64,000 nt of DNA from Schaalia odontolytica (GCF_002847525.1 NZ_PKKM01000013.1:1-64000), one strand, 5' to 3'; numbered from the stretch's first letter, positions 16,209-24,315 are shown. Notes: a model not told the origin generated them from the sequence alone. Numbers and translations: made by a program.

Positions 16209-18164
16209 TTAGGCCTGATCGCGGGTCAGAAGATCGTGAGCGTCCGCCTCGATAGCGTCTCGGGCGGACAATGAGACGGGGGTCGCCAGTGCAGCCGCGC
16301 AATTGGCCAGGAGGATCCCTCGTTCGGCACTCATGCCCAGTGCGAGGCAGGCTGCCAGCGTTCCGGAATGAACGTCCGCCATCCGCTCCGCTCTGAACGC
16401 CGGATTGATCGAAGGCCCCGCAACCCGTGTGAGAGTGGGGGACAGGATACGGGCGTCATCGAGCGTGGGGCGCGCGAACAGCGCATCATTGTCGTCAGTG
16501 CGTGCGACGATGTGGCGCGCGCTGAGCAGGCTCAGAGCGCTCGCCTGCTGCTCGGGCTGGTCGCGGTAAAGCGCGAGAGGCGACTCTGCGCTGAAGTGCT
16601 CCCTGAATGTCGCGTGGTGGCTGATTTGTAGCGATACGAGGACGTTGTCGAGAGGGAGATTGTTGGGGACACCCTCGTCCGATGCCCCGTCGAATACGAC
16701 GCGCACGTGTTCGGGAAGTCCTCGCAGGGCCTCGTTCAGGGCCTGTGCCGTGGTGTCGTCGCCCATGAGCGTTCCATCGATCCACAGAACATCCGAGGGC
16801 CCCAGGGATCCAACGGCTTCCACCCACTTGCGCGACGCCGCGGAGGGCATCGGATTCCTCGTCGAAAGGGTCAAGAACCAGCCGTTGTTGGTCCCGCGTA
16901 GGATCATGCGGTACCCCTCGTCGGCGGAGAACTGAAGGCGGTAGCCGTTGTCCACTCCGCCCAGGTGAGGGCCGGCGTTGACGATATTCATGCGTCGCAG
17001 TGCCTGCGTGATGATACGCGCGTTGGGTCCCTGCCCAATGGGGCCGAGCGACACGACCTCGGCTCCCATATGGCGAGCCGCCGCCATGGCCCTGAACATG
17101 CCGCCCGCAGTCCGTCCCTGGTCCGACGCCCACACGTGTTGCCCGAGTTTCGGGTACTTGTGTGCGTGCACGAGATGGTCGGCAAAGAGCTCACCGAGGA
17201 AAACGACGCGTCCGGGCTGAGAGCCGCCGCGGAGCGCCGCGAGAGGCGTGGGCGGGTTGATGGACTCGAAGTAGCGCTGACGCGTGCGCTGGCCAGAATT
17301 GTCATCCTCGAACGAGGAGGGCCCCGACGGAGCGGCCGTGTCCGAGGCGTCAGCGTCGCCGGGGTAAGGCACGCGCTTCGCGAGCAGGTCATGTGCACTC
17401 TGTTTGAAGTCCTGCGTGAACACCTTCTCAACCAGGGGGTACCCGTAGGGCCGCAGGAAACTCACGCCACGAACCGCGCCGACCAGCGCGCCGGCGACGG
17501 ACAGGATCGTGTGCGCTTGGGGGCCGAGGTGTAGGGGAGAGGCCAGGAGGTGGGGGTTCTGGTAGCGGGAGGCCAGGGCAAAGGCCATGGGAACGATCTG
17601 CGAGAGCGAATCGCCCGCACCGATGTGCTCGAGGAGACGTTCGAGTGGGGATTCGACGTACTCGTTCATGTCGCTGACGATGTTCAGCGCCCTGCGCGTC
17701 GCGGCCACGACGTCAGGTTCCGGGCTCCACTCTCCGCGTGCCTCCAGCGACGAGGCGATATCGACGGCTTTCACCAGAACATCGGCCACGCGGAAGTGCG
17801 GGCTGTCGAGGCCGAGTGACACGGCGGCGGCAACGAGGGCTGATGCCTGGAATTCCTGGCGCGTTGGCTCAACCAGCAGGTGGTCGTTCCACACGGCGTC
17901 CGCGAAGGCCTGGCGTCCCTTCGTCGAAGTGGAGATGCCGACCTGGACGCCGCCGATCAGTGTCGCGTACTGGCGTTTGGTGGGGGTCAACAGTGACGGC
18001 AGTGTCGGCGGCTCCGCCGATGTGTCGACTGTCAGTAGCTCGAGAATGGCTTTGCACACGCTTGCAGCGTTGGTACTTTCCTCGCTCGAGGTATCGACCC
18101 CGAGCGACCGACCGTAAATGAGTCCGGCCATCGCCCCGTGGGCGCGATCAAAACGTGGATCCAT
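16209..18164 (-). CDS. Degenerate YegU-YegV-type fusion (array gene 2)
   Basis: The 651-residue protein starts MDPRFDRAHGAMAGLIYG, one base after the stop of array gene 1; GGAAG six bases upstream lies inside the end of that gene. It has a glycohydrolase-like domain (about 1-270) and a PfkB-like domain (about 320-650). GDALGMP has become GRSLGVD, the TDDT motif is missing, and GGDTDTIG has become GPQAHTIL. The kinase loop reads RMADVHSG: the Asp remains but the two glycines of the anion hole do not. Catalysis is unlikely. It is the counterpart of array gene 5. Confidence 0.75.
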   Translation of the reverse strand: MDPRFDRAHGAMAGLIYGRSLGVDTSSEESTNAASVCKAILELLTVDTSAEPPTLPSLLTPTKRQYATLIGGVQVGISTSTKGRQAFADAVWNDHLLVEPTRQEFQASALVAAAVSLGLDSPHFRVADVLVKAVDIASSLEARGEWSPEPDVVAATRRALNIVSDMNEYVESPLERLLEHIGAGDSLSQIVPMAFALASRYQNPHLLASPLHLGPQAHTILSVAGALVGAVRGVSFLRPYGYPLVEKVFTQDFKQSAHDLLAKRVPYPGDADASDTAAPSGPSSFEDDNSGQRTRQRYFESINPPTPLAALRGGSQPGRVVFLGELFADHLVHAHKYPKLGQHVWASDQGRTAGGMFRAMAAARHMGAEVVSLGPIGQGPNARIITQALRRMNIVNAGPHLGGVDNGYRLQFSADEGYRMILRGTNNGWFLTLSTRNPMPSAASRKWVEAVGSLGPSDVLWIDGTLMGDDTTAQALNEALRGLPEHVRVVFDGASDEGVPNNLPLDNVLVSLQISHHATFREHFSAESPLALYRDQPEQQASALSLLSARHIVARTDDNDALFARPTLDDARILSPTLTRVAGPSINPAFRAERMADVHSGTLAACLALGMSAERGILLANCAAALATPVSLSARDAIEADAHDLLTRDQA

Positions 18165-18165
18165 G

Positions 18166-20253
18166 TCAGTCTTCCGATTCACTCAGCGCGTCGGCCGCGG
18201 CCTCGATCTGGCTGCGCGTCGGGCACGAGGCTGGGCCGGGCACGGTTGAGGCCAGGGCACCCGCGCAGTTGGCGAGCACAAGCGCTCGTTTGAGCGCAAC
18301 GTCCTGTGCGAGGCAGGCGGCTAGGACACCCGAGTGGGCGTCGCCCGCGCCGTTTGTGTCGACTGTTCTGACACTCGGGGTCGGGATGTGGAAGGTTGAC
18401 AGGTCGGCTGCGCCATCGGCCGGTGCGAAGTACGCGCCACTCTCATCCTTGCGGACGAGAACGTGATGCCCGAGCCTGGCGGCCAGGGCTGTCGCTGCCT
18501 TATCTGCTGGTAGCCAGGAGGGGAACTTTCGCTCCTCGTCAGGAATCCTCTTCCACAGGTCCTGCGACTCATCGTAATTCATGGAAATGATGGTGTTCGA
18601 CGGCAAACCATCAGGAATCCCGACGACGGGGGAGACGTCCAGGACCACGCGTACTCCCTCGGGGAGGACACGCAGCGCGTTGTCGGCCGCCACCTTGTTG
18701 GACGGATGCTCCATGAGAGATCCGTCGATGAAGAGCACATCGCCCGGCTTCATCGTGCGGACGACATCGGCCCACGCGTTCTCGGGGGCCATCGTCTCGG
18801 CGCCCTTCGTGGCAATGATCGTGCACGTGCCGTTGCGCGAGACGAGCGCGGTGCGGTACGCGTTGTCGCAGTCTGTCACCCGGGGGCCTGCGTCGACGAT
18901 TCCCTCGCGTGCGAGGGCAGCCTCGATCATCGAGGCGTGGGGGCCGGTGCCGATCGGGCTGAGGGAGACGGCCTCGGCCCCCATTCGGCGTGCCGCCGCG
19001 AGAACGCTGAAGCCCGCGCTGACGTGGAGGCCCTCGTCGTTGCCCCAATCAGAGCCGCCGCCGTATACCGGGGCGGCGCCCGCTAACACGTGGTCCACGA
19101 GGATCTGCCCCATGAGGACGACTCGGCCCGCCCCGGGATCGGAGGACGAGGCCGGGGCCGGCACCTCGGGGACGTCGGCCTCGCTCGCACCCTCAGTCTC
19201 GGGGGACGTGGGTGCGTCTGCGGCAGGCTCGTGAGCCGCACGCAGCTCCAACAGCTCGAGGGCGACGGACGGCAGGTCCAGGCGGGAGGCGAGTTCAACC
19301 TGGGCGAGGCCGCGGCCGACAAAGACCTCGAAGCCGAGGGCGGCGCCCAGGATTGCGCCCGCGATTGCGCCGATCGTGTCGGTGTCCCCACCGATGTTGG
19401 CGGCGTCCAGCAGCGCCTGCGGGGAGGGGTCTCGCGCGAGCAACGCAAATGCCATGGGGATCGCCTGCGCCGAAGCCACGGACGTGCCCACCTGCTCGAC
19501 GAGGCATTCCAGGGATGATGAGGCGGGGTTGGCGACCAGCTGCATGGCCCTGCGCGTCGCCGCGATGACGTCCGGGTCGGGGGTCCACGCGCCGCGCTCG
19601 GGCAGCGAATCGACGTAGGAGAGGGCCTTCCATAGCAGGCCCCTCAGATCCGGGGTCGTCGAGCGCGCCGCGTCAATACCCATGGACACGGCCGCCGCCA
19701 CGAGGGCAGCCGACTGGAAACCCTGGCGCGTCGCGTGCGTGACCTGGCAGGACGACCAGACGGCATCCGCAAAGGCCTCCGGATCGGCCGTCGACATCGC
19801 GATACCGATCGGGGTGACGCGCATCGCCGCGCCGTTCGTGGTCCCCGCCCCACCCACAGTCAGCGGGTCCTCGCCCGCGCGCACGCCCTCGAGCGCCGCC
19901 TTCGTGGAGGGTCCCAGCAGGTCGAGCGACCCGCGCTCGATCATCGAATCCTCCCAGGCCAGCAGAGCGTGGGCGAACTCGCCCGCGTCCAGGGCCACGC
20001 GACCCGAGGAAGTGCCTCGGCCTCGTACCAGGAGAGACGCCACCAGCAGCGCCTGCTCCGTGTCATCCGTGACCGAGCCAGCGGGCATCCCCGGCGCGTA
20101 GGGCTGCGAGGCGTCACCGTCGACGAGGCCGGTGATCGTCCCGTACACTGCGCGGATCTGCTCCGGGGACATCGCCTGCGTCGGCATGCCCAGCGCGTCT
20201 CCGAGCGCCAGGCCAGCCAGGGCGCCGTACGCGCGAGAAAAACGAGGATCCAT
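18166..20253 (-). CDS. Bifunctional ADP-ribosylglycohydrolase / PfkB kinase, both active sites intact (array gene 1)
   Basis: The 695-residue protein fuses an ADP-ribosylglycohydrolase (ARH/DraG) domain (1-345) to a PfkB kinase (about 377-695). The metal ligands appear in GDALGMP (18-24), TDDTEQ (62-67) and GGDTDTIG (288-295), with TTNGAAMR (138-145). The kinase has NGAGDAHSG (634-642) with catalytic Asp638. Escherichia coli has the same two activities as neighbours, yegU and yegV, beside a nucleoside transporter gene, so cleavage of a riboside followed by phosphorylation of the product is plausible. The ATG at 20253 follows GGAGG by six bases; an upstream in-frame extension would run into tRNA-Lys and is rejected. 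It is the first gene of a six-gene array. Confidence 0.85.
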   Translation of the reverse strand: MDPRFSRAYGALAGLALGDALGMPTQAMSPEQIRAVYGTITGLVDGDASQPYAPGMPAGSVTDDTEQALLVASLLVRGRGTSSGRVALDAGEFAHALLAWEDSMIERGSLDLLGPSTKAALEGVRAGEDPLTVGGAGTTNGAAMRVTPIGIAMSTADPEAFADAVWSSCQVTHATRQGFQSAALVAAAVSMGIDAARSTTPDLRGLLWKALSYVDSLPERGAWTPDPDVIAATRRAMQLVANPASSSLECLVEQVGTSVASAQAIPMAFALLARDPSPQALLDAANIGGDTDTIGAIAGAILGAALGFEVFVGRGLAQVELASRLDLPSVALELLELRAAHEPAADAPTSPETEGASEADVPEVPAPASSSDPGAGRVVLMGQILVDHVLAGAAPVYGGGSDWGNDEGLHVSAGFSVLAAARRMGAEAVSLSPIGTGPHASMIEAALAREGIVDAGPRVTDCDNAYRTALVSRNGTCTIIATKGAETMAPENAWADVVRTMKPGDVLFIDGSLMEHPSNKVAADNALRVLPEGVRVVLDVSPVVGIPDGLPSNTIISMNYDESQDLWKRIPDEERKFPSWLPADKAATALAARLGHHVLVRKDESGAYFAPADGAADLSTFHIPTPSVRTVDTNGAGDAHSGVLAACLAQDVALKRALVLANCAGALASTVPGPASCPTRSQIEAAADALSESED

Positions 20254-20322
20254 GATGCACCTCCAACGCGGGCACGCGCCCGCAGATAGCGTGAACGCCC
20301 CGGAACCTTCCGAGGCGACCAG

Positions 20323-20394
20323 TAGGCCCAGGGGGACTCGAACCCCCAACCTACGGATTAAAAGTCCGCTGCTCTACCATTGAGCTATAGGCCC
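20323..20394 (-). tRNA. tRNA-Lys (anticodon TTT)
   Basis: The minus strand begins GGGCCTATAGCTCAATGG, has anticodon loop CTTTTAA (TTT), a GGGGG/CCCCC T stem and discriminator A. CCA is not encoded. It lies 69 bases upstream of the six-gene array on the same strand with no terminator visible between them, so read-through is possible. Confidence 0.95.
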
Positions 20395-20403
20395 AGCAGC
20401 CCC

Positions 20404-20434
20404 ATTGTAGGAGGAAGAAGTCCCCATGGCCCAA
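20404..20434 (-). promoter_or_regulatory. Promoter of tRNA-Lys
   Basis: TTGGGC (20434-20429) and TACAAT (20409-20404) are 19 bp apart and point at the tRNA, whose 5' end is ten bases away. The -35 lies inside the first codons of the divergent gene at 20426. Confidence 0.6.
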
Positions 20435-21055
20435 TCGAAGATGCCGCGACGCCCCGCGATGCTCGACGCCGCCCGGGCTGACGCCATCATCGGCGACGAA
20501 GACCCCGCGGCCACCGCGGCCGTTGCGCACACCGCCGCCTGGGCCCTCATGGGCGTGGGTGACGAGACCTTCACTGACGCCGACGTCGCGCGCCTGCGCG
20601 AGACCGTGCGCACCAGCGGGGTGGATACGATCGCGCACGTGTGGTCGCGCAGCCCCGAGTTCACCCTCCCCGGGGCACTGTGGCGCGTCTACCTGCTGCA
20701 CGAGTGGTACCACCGCGACCCGCTGCTGGTAGCCGAGCGCTACGCCGACGGGTCGCGTGCGCCCATCATCCAGGGCCTCGAGGCCCCGGTCGAGCTGCGG
20801 CCCCTGAGCCTCATCATGGAGGAAGTCGACTCGCTGCTGCGCGGCGACCTGACCGACGACGACCTGGAATACGTGCTGGGCGAGGCCTCGCGGGCCATGC
20901 GCGTGCTCGCCGCCGGCGAGGCCGGGGCCCTGTGGATCGAAGACCCCGCAGACCCGCTCGCCCACCGCGTCACCATGCGCCACTCCGCGCTGCTGGTCAC
21001 CGCCGACGAGCTCGACGTCGCCGCGCGCGAGGCGGCCGTCGGCACCCTTGACTGA
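20426..21055 (+). CDS. Conserved protein of unknown function
   Basis: The 209-residue, acidic, alpha-helical protein has no signal peptide or membrane segment. Features are repeated Ala-rich helices, WRVYLLHEWYHRDP at about 93-106 and PLSLIMEEVDSLLRG at about 128-142. No domain was recognised. AGGAGG lies about eleven bases before the ATG. It is divergent from tRNA-Lys, with only 31 bases between them, and is followed by a Nudix gene on the same strand, 125 bases away. Coding is supported by strong GC third-position bias and the ribosome binding site. Confidence 0.75.
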   Translation: MAQSKMPRRPAMLDAARADAIIGDEDPAATAAVAHTAAWALMGVGDETFTDADVARLRETVRTSGVDTIAHVWSRSPEFTLPGALWRVYLLHEWYHRDPLLVAERYADGSRAPIIQGLEAPVELRPLSLIMEEVDSLLRGDLTDDDLEYVLGEASRAMRVLAAGEAGALWIEDPADPLAHRVTMRHSALLVTADELDVAAREAAVGTLD

Positions 21056-21167
21056 GCCTTCGTCGGTAGCGCCCGGGCTGATCTTGGCGTCCCCCGGACG
21101 GACTCGTGGAAGGCCCGAACCGGGGTGACGTGGCGCGCCCACCAGGGCACGGGCGCGCGCTGGCGAC

Positions 21168-21173
21168 TACCCT
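21168..21173 (+). promoter_or_regulatory. -10 element TACCCT before the Nudix gene
   Basis: TACCCT ends seven bases before the ATG at 21181 and no ribosome binding site is visible, so the mRNA may be leaderless or nearly so. Confidence 0.4.
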
Positions 21174-21180
21174 TGTCCCT

Positions 21181-22440
21181 ATGCGTCCGATGCCAGCCCC
21201 CCGCCCCCAGCGACTCGTTCGCTCTGCGGGCGCACTCGTCTGGCGCTTCACTGACCCCGCGCGCGTCGCCGTCCCCGGCGAGCCCATCGACCCCGCGGAC
21301 ATCGAAGTCCTCATGGTTCACCGCCCGCGCTACCACGACTGGTCCTGGCCCAAGGGCAAGACCGAAAACGGTGAATCCCTCGTCGCCGCCGCCGTGCGCG
21401 AAGTCGAGGAGGAAACCGGCCAGATCATCACGCTCGGCGCGCCCCTGACGACCCAGCGCTACCGCCTGGGCGGCGGGCAGACCAAGGAAGTCCACTACTG
21501 GGTGGGCACCCCCGTCCCCGCGGGCCACGCCTCCGAGCGCCTGCGCGCCCCCGTCGCGCGCGCCCCGCGCACCGAAATCGACCAGACCGCGTGGACCTCG
21601 CCCGAGCGCGCCGCCGACATGCTCACGCGCCGAGGCGATCGCCGCCTCCTCGCCGACATCGTCGCCCGCGCCCGCGAAGGCCGCCTCGTGACAACCACGC
21701 TCCTCGTCCTGCGTCCCGGGCAGGGCCTCAGCCCGCGCGTCGACGAGGCTGGGGACACCCACGCGTCCGCCTCTCCTTCCGCTTCTTCCGGCGGCTCCGC
21801 GGCACCTGCCGAGGCAGCTGCTCCGGCCAAGCCTCGCCCCGCGCCGACCCCCGCGATGGTGGCGTCCGCTGCGGCCAGGAGGGCCGCCCAGGTGGAGCAG
21901 GCCTCGGCGAAGAAGACCCAGACCGCGCCGGAACCCGTCGACCCGCCGCTCAGCCGCTTCGGTGTGCGCCAGGCTTTCGACCTCATCGACCTGCTCTCCA
22001 GCTTTGGTGTGGCCCGCGCGTTCGCGTCGCCGGCAGCCCGCTCGCGCCAGAGCCTCACCCCGTGGGCGTCGATGGGCGGGGGCTCGGTGACGCTCGTCGA
22101 GTCCCTCGATCTGACCGCCTCCGGCTCGGATGTTCAGATCGACGCTGAGGCGCGCCTCGGGCGCGTCCGTGCCTTCGCGGCCGAGCGCCTGCGCGAGCAC
22201 GCGGCCCCCACGGTCCTGTCTGTCGCCGGCCCTGCGCGCGATGCCATCATCGAGGAGATCCGCGCCTATGCGTCGGCTCCCGTCGCCGGCGGCGAGTCCC
22301 CGTGTCTGAGGCACGGCCAGGTCCTCGTCGCCCACGTCGAACACGGCCCCGATGGGCTCGTCGTCGCCGCCCTCGAAACCCACGGCGTCACCACGAAGGA
22401 CCCCACCGCGCCCGCGTGCAAGGCCTCCAAGAAGCACTGA
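21181..22440 (+). CDS. MutT1-like protein: Nudix domain plus degenerate histidine-phosphatase domain
   Basis: The 419-residue protein begins with a Nudix domain (about 8-165). The Nudix box runs from G60 of GKTENGE through REVEEETGQ; WSWPKGK precedes it. Mycobacterial MutT1, which cleans 8-oxo-dGTP and Ap(n)A pools, has this layout with a C-terminal histidine phosphatase. Here a second domain follows, but the expected LVRHA signature reads LLVLRPGQ, so the phosphohistidine is missing. An Ala/Pro-rich linker of about 70 residues interrupts this region (about 190-255). The Nudix half should be active; the second half is probably catalytically dead. The start is ATG 21181, with no ribosome binding site. 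Confidence 0.8.
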   Translation: MRPMPAPRPQRLVRSAGALVWRFTDPARVAVPGEPIDPADIEVLMVHRPRYHDWSWPKGKTENGESLVAAAVREVEEETGQIITLGAPLTTQRYRLGGGQTKEVHYWVGTPVPAGHASERLRAPVARAPRTEIDQTAWTSPERAADMLTRRGDRRLLADIVARAREGRLVTTTLLVLRPGQGLSPRVDEAGDTHASASPSASSGGSAAPAEAAAPAKPRPAPTPAMVASAAARRAAQVEQASAKKTQTAPEPVDPPLSRFGVRQAFDLIDLLSSFGVARAFASPAARSRQSLTPWASMGGGSVTLVESLDLTASGSDVQIDAEARLGRVRAFAAERLREHAAPTVLSVAGPARDAIIEEIRAYASAPVAGGESPCLRHGQVLVAHVEHGPDGLVVAALETHGVTTKDPTAPACKASKKH

Positions 22441-22466
22441 GGCGGCCCGGCACAAGCCGAGCCGCC
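22441..22466. terminator. Hairpin between convergent Nudix and lipoprotein genes
   Basis: GGCGGC-C-CGGC, loop ACAA, GCCG-A-GCCGCC forms a ten-pair stem with one mismatch, immediately after the Nudix stop codon. An identical 26-base copy lies at 23067-23092. Confidence 0.65.
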
Positions 22467-22487
22467 TTCAGAGTGCACGAGCGCAGG

Positions 22488-22934
22488 TCACATGCCGGAG
22501 TCCTTCACGGACTGCGACAGCTTCTCACCGTCATTCGAAATCGCGATGCACACGATGTCGCGGTCGCCCCGCTTCCAGCTCGCCTCCGTCGGGAACATCG
22601 TCGTGATCCTCAGGTCGGAGTCCTCGTAGGCGGCGCCCACGTATCCCTCGAAGGCATTGGAGCAGATGCTCTCCATGCGCATGTTGAGCCAGTCCTCGGA
22701 AGGACGCTCTTTGTCCGTGAGCTTTTCGATGTGGTAGACCTCTCCGTCGTGCTCGGCGGTGCACTCGACGACCTCGACGCGCGAGATGGTGCTGCCGTCC
22801 GGCAGCTGCACGCACTGACCGACCTCGACGTTGAAGGCCGAGGTGTTGCCGCCCAGGGCGCAGGCGGACAGAGTCATGGACAGGGCCGCGACGGACGACG
22901 CGAGCGCAAGAGTACGGGTAGAAACGCGGGACAT
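22488..22934 (-). CDS. Septum_form-like lipoprotein 1
   Basis: The 148-residue lipoprotein has a type II signal peptide with lipobox LSAC (Cys25), so it is anchored outside the membrane. The mature part matches the Septum formation domain pattern: VGQCVQLPDG, then a CTAEHDGEVYHI segment, a third conserved Cys in SICSNAFEGYVG, and a C-terminal GDRDIVCIA. Four conserved Cys could form two disulfides. AAGGAG stands four bases before the ATG. It has its own promoter, shared in sequence with lipoprotein 3. The molecular role of this family is not established. Confidence 0.8.
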   Translation of the reverse strand: MSRVSTRTLALASSVAALSMTLSACALGGNTSAFNVEVGQCVQLPDGSTISRVEVVECTAEHDGEVYHIEKLTDKERPSEDWLNMRMESICSNAFEGYVGAAYEDSDLRITTMFPTEASWKRGDRDIVCIAISNDGEKLSQSVKDSGM

Positions 22935-23030
22935 GATGCTCCTTGGGTGATGGGACCGTGGCCGATGGGACGTGATGCGCACGGCATGGCGACGCTGACT
23001 GTCCGGTAGGACTTCGGCATCGCTGATGAC

Positions 23031-23060
23031 ACTATACAAGGTGGAGGTCGCAGGGGTAAA
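23031..23060 (-). promoter_or_regulatory. Promoter TTTACC-N18-TATAGT of lipoprotein 1
   Basis: The -35 TTTACC (23060-23055) and -10 TATAGT (23036-23031) are 18 bp apart. The promoter of lipoprotein 3 has the same two hexamers and spacing, which suggests common control. Confidence 0.7.
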
Positions 23061-23066
23061 AGCGGT

Positions 23067-23092
23067 GGCGGCCCGGCACAAGCCGAGCCGCC
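23067..23092 (-). terminator. Hairpin after lipoprotein 2
   Basis: It is identical to the hairpin at 22441-22466 over 26 bases. It separates lipoprotein 2 from the promoter of lipoprotein 1. Confidence 0.6.
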
Positions 23093-23131
23093 ACGCCAGT
23101 CAGGTCATGCAGACAGGGGCGGCTGCGCTTA

Positions 23132-23674
23132 CTAATAAGAGTTCTGTGCCGATTGATTCAGCTTCGATCCATCTGCGGCGAAAAGGTAGCAGGCGATGTC
23201 GCGGTCGCCCTCGGACCAACTTTCATCACTCGGAAATAGCCAGCCGTAGTCGAGCGTCGTTTCGTCAGGAAGTGCGCCGACGTAGGGCTCGAACGATGCT
23301 AAGCATAGTCCAAGGCTTCGGTTCTCCAAGTCGTTCTCAGAGGGAAGGTCATCGTCCGTAAGCTCCGCTACGTAGTACACCTCGTTGTCGTGTGGGGTTG
23401 AACAGTCGACGGCCATCACCTGCGTATCTCCCGCAGTCCAGTCCTGGAAGCACTGGCCCACCTCGAGATCGGCGAAGTAAATGAGCCCAGTGGCTGGCTT
23501 CGATGGGGCAGTGGGATTTCTCCCGCTGGACGAGGTGGGCGCCGGGTTGGGCGACGAGCTGCGAGGCCTGTAGCTGGGTACGCACGCGGACAGCCCCAGG
23601 CTCAGGATGGCGGCCGAGACTCCGAGGACCAGCGCGGGGCGCGCGGGGCGGGACGTGAAAGAGCTGAGGGACAT
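23132..23674 (-). CDS. Septum_form-like lipoprotein 2
   Basis: The 180-residue protein has lipobox LSAC (Cys31), then a Ser/Pro/Thr-rich spacer of about 35 residues absent from its paralogs. The domain follows, with VGQCFQDW, VDCSTPHDNEVYYVAEL, LCLASFEPYVG and GDRDIACYLF. The four Cys are in the same places as in the other three copies. AAGGAG precedes the ATG by four bases. Only 28 bases separate it from lipoprotein 3 upstream, so they probably share that promoter. Confidence 0.8.
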   Translation of the reverse strand: MSLSSFTSRPARPALVLGVSAAILSLGLSACVPSYRPRSSSPNPAPTSSSGRNPTAPSKPATGLIYFADLEVGQCFQDWTAGDTQVMAVDCSTPHDNEVYYVAELTDDDLPSENDLENRSLGLCLASFEPYVGALPDETTLDYGWLFPSDESWSEGDRDIACYLFAADGSKLNQSAQNSY

Positions 23675-23702
23675 GATTCTCCTTGTGCGTTGAGATCTCC
23701 GG

Positions 23703-24164
23703 TTACTTGTTCGAGCCCTTCATGGAGCCGGACAGCTGAGTGTCCGTGCCGTCACCGGAAATGATAAAGCAAATGATCTCGCGGTCGCCCTGCTCCCAGC
23801 TGCCCGGGGACGGGTAGAGGATCGTGTAGTCCAGCTCGGACTCCTCGTAGGGGATGCCCACGTATCCCTCGAAGGCCGCCAGGCAGGCGTCGCCGCCCAT
23901 GTCCTCGAGCTCGGAGTCGCTCGGGCGCTCGTCCTCGGTGACCTGGGTTAGGTGGAAGACCTCGGCGTCATGCAAGGCAGAGCAGTCGGTGGTCTCCAGG
24001 TCGGTGATGTTATCACCAGTGGGCAGCTGAACACACTGGCCGACCTTCATGCTAAAAGCGGAGGTGCGCGGGCCGAAAGAGAGCAGGCTGCAGGCCGACA
24101 TGGTCATGGCCAGGGCAGCCGCCGAGGCCGTCAGAACCAGGACGCGAGTCATGGTGCGGGACAT
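23703..24164 (-). CDS. Septum_form-like lipoprotein 3
   Basis: The 153-residue protein has lipobox MSAC (Cys25) and the domain motifs VGQCVQLPTG, DCSALHDAEVFHL, ACLAAFEGYVG and GDREIICFI. It is closest to lipoprotein 1, sharing the MSR start, the SAF-VGQCVQLP stretch and the promoter. AAGGAG lies a few bases before the ATG. It is the first gene after a terminator, so it begins a separate transcript from pit. Confidence 0.8.
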   Translation of the reverse strand: MSRTMTRVLVLTASAAALAMTMSACSLLSFGPRTSAFSMKVGQCVQLPTGDNITDLETTDCSALHDAEVFHLTQVTEDERPSDSELEDMGGDACLAAFEGYVGIPYEESELDYTILYPSPGSWEQGDREIICFIISGDGTDTQLSGSMKGSNK

Positions 24165-24220
24165 GGTGCTCCTTAAGGGGGCTGTGTTGGATGGGGTATG
24201 CGCTGGTCGGCACTGTACGA

Positions 24221-24250
24221 ACTATAACAATCGAAATACCGGATGGTAAA
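24221..24250 (-). promoter_or_regulatory. Promoter TTTACC-N18-TATAGT of lipoproteins 3 and 2
   Basis: TTTACC (24250-24245) and TATAGT (24226-24221) are 18 bp apart, as before lipoprotein 1. The -35 starts just past the terminator stem of the upstream operon, within its T-rich tail. Confidence 0.7.
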
Positions 24251-24292
24251 AGTATCGGGTGGTGCGTGGCAGGAAGCCGCACACCACCCGAT
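24245..24292 (-). terminator. Rho-independent terminator of the PhoU-like/pit/lipoprotein 4 operon
   Basis: An 11-bp stem ATCGGGTGGTG/CACCACCCGAT (24254-24264 with 24282-24292) is followed on the minus strand by ACTTTTACC. Its T-rich tail doubles as the -35 region of the next promoter. Confidence 0.8.
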
Positions 24293-24315
24293 GACAGTCG
24301 GATGTTGGTCGAACC

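Noticed and set aside
20254..20349. 32-codon N-terminal extension of array gene 1
   Set aside because: It would be translated from the 3' part of tRNA-Lys; the ATG at 20253 has a proper GGAGG site and matches the MDPR start of its paralogs.
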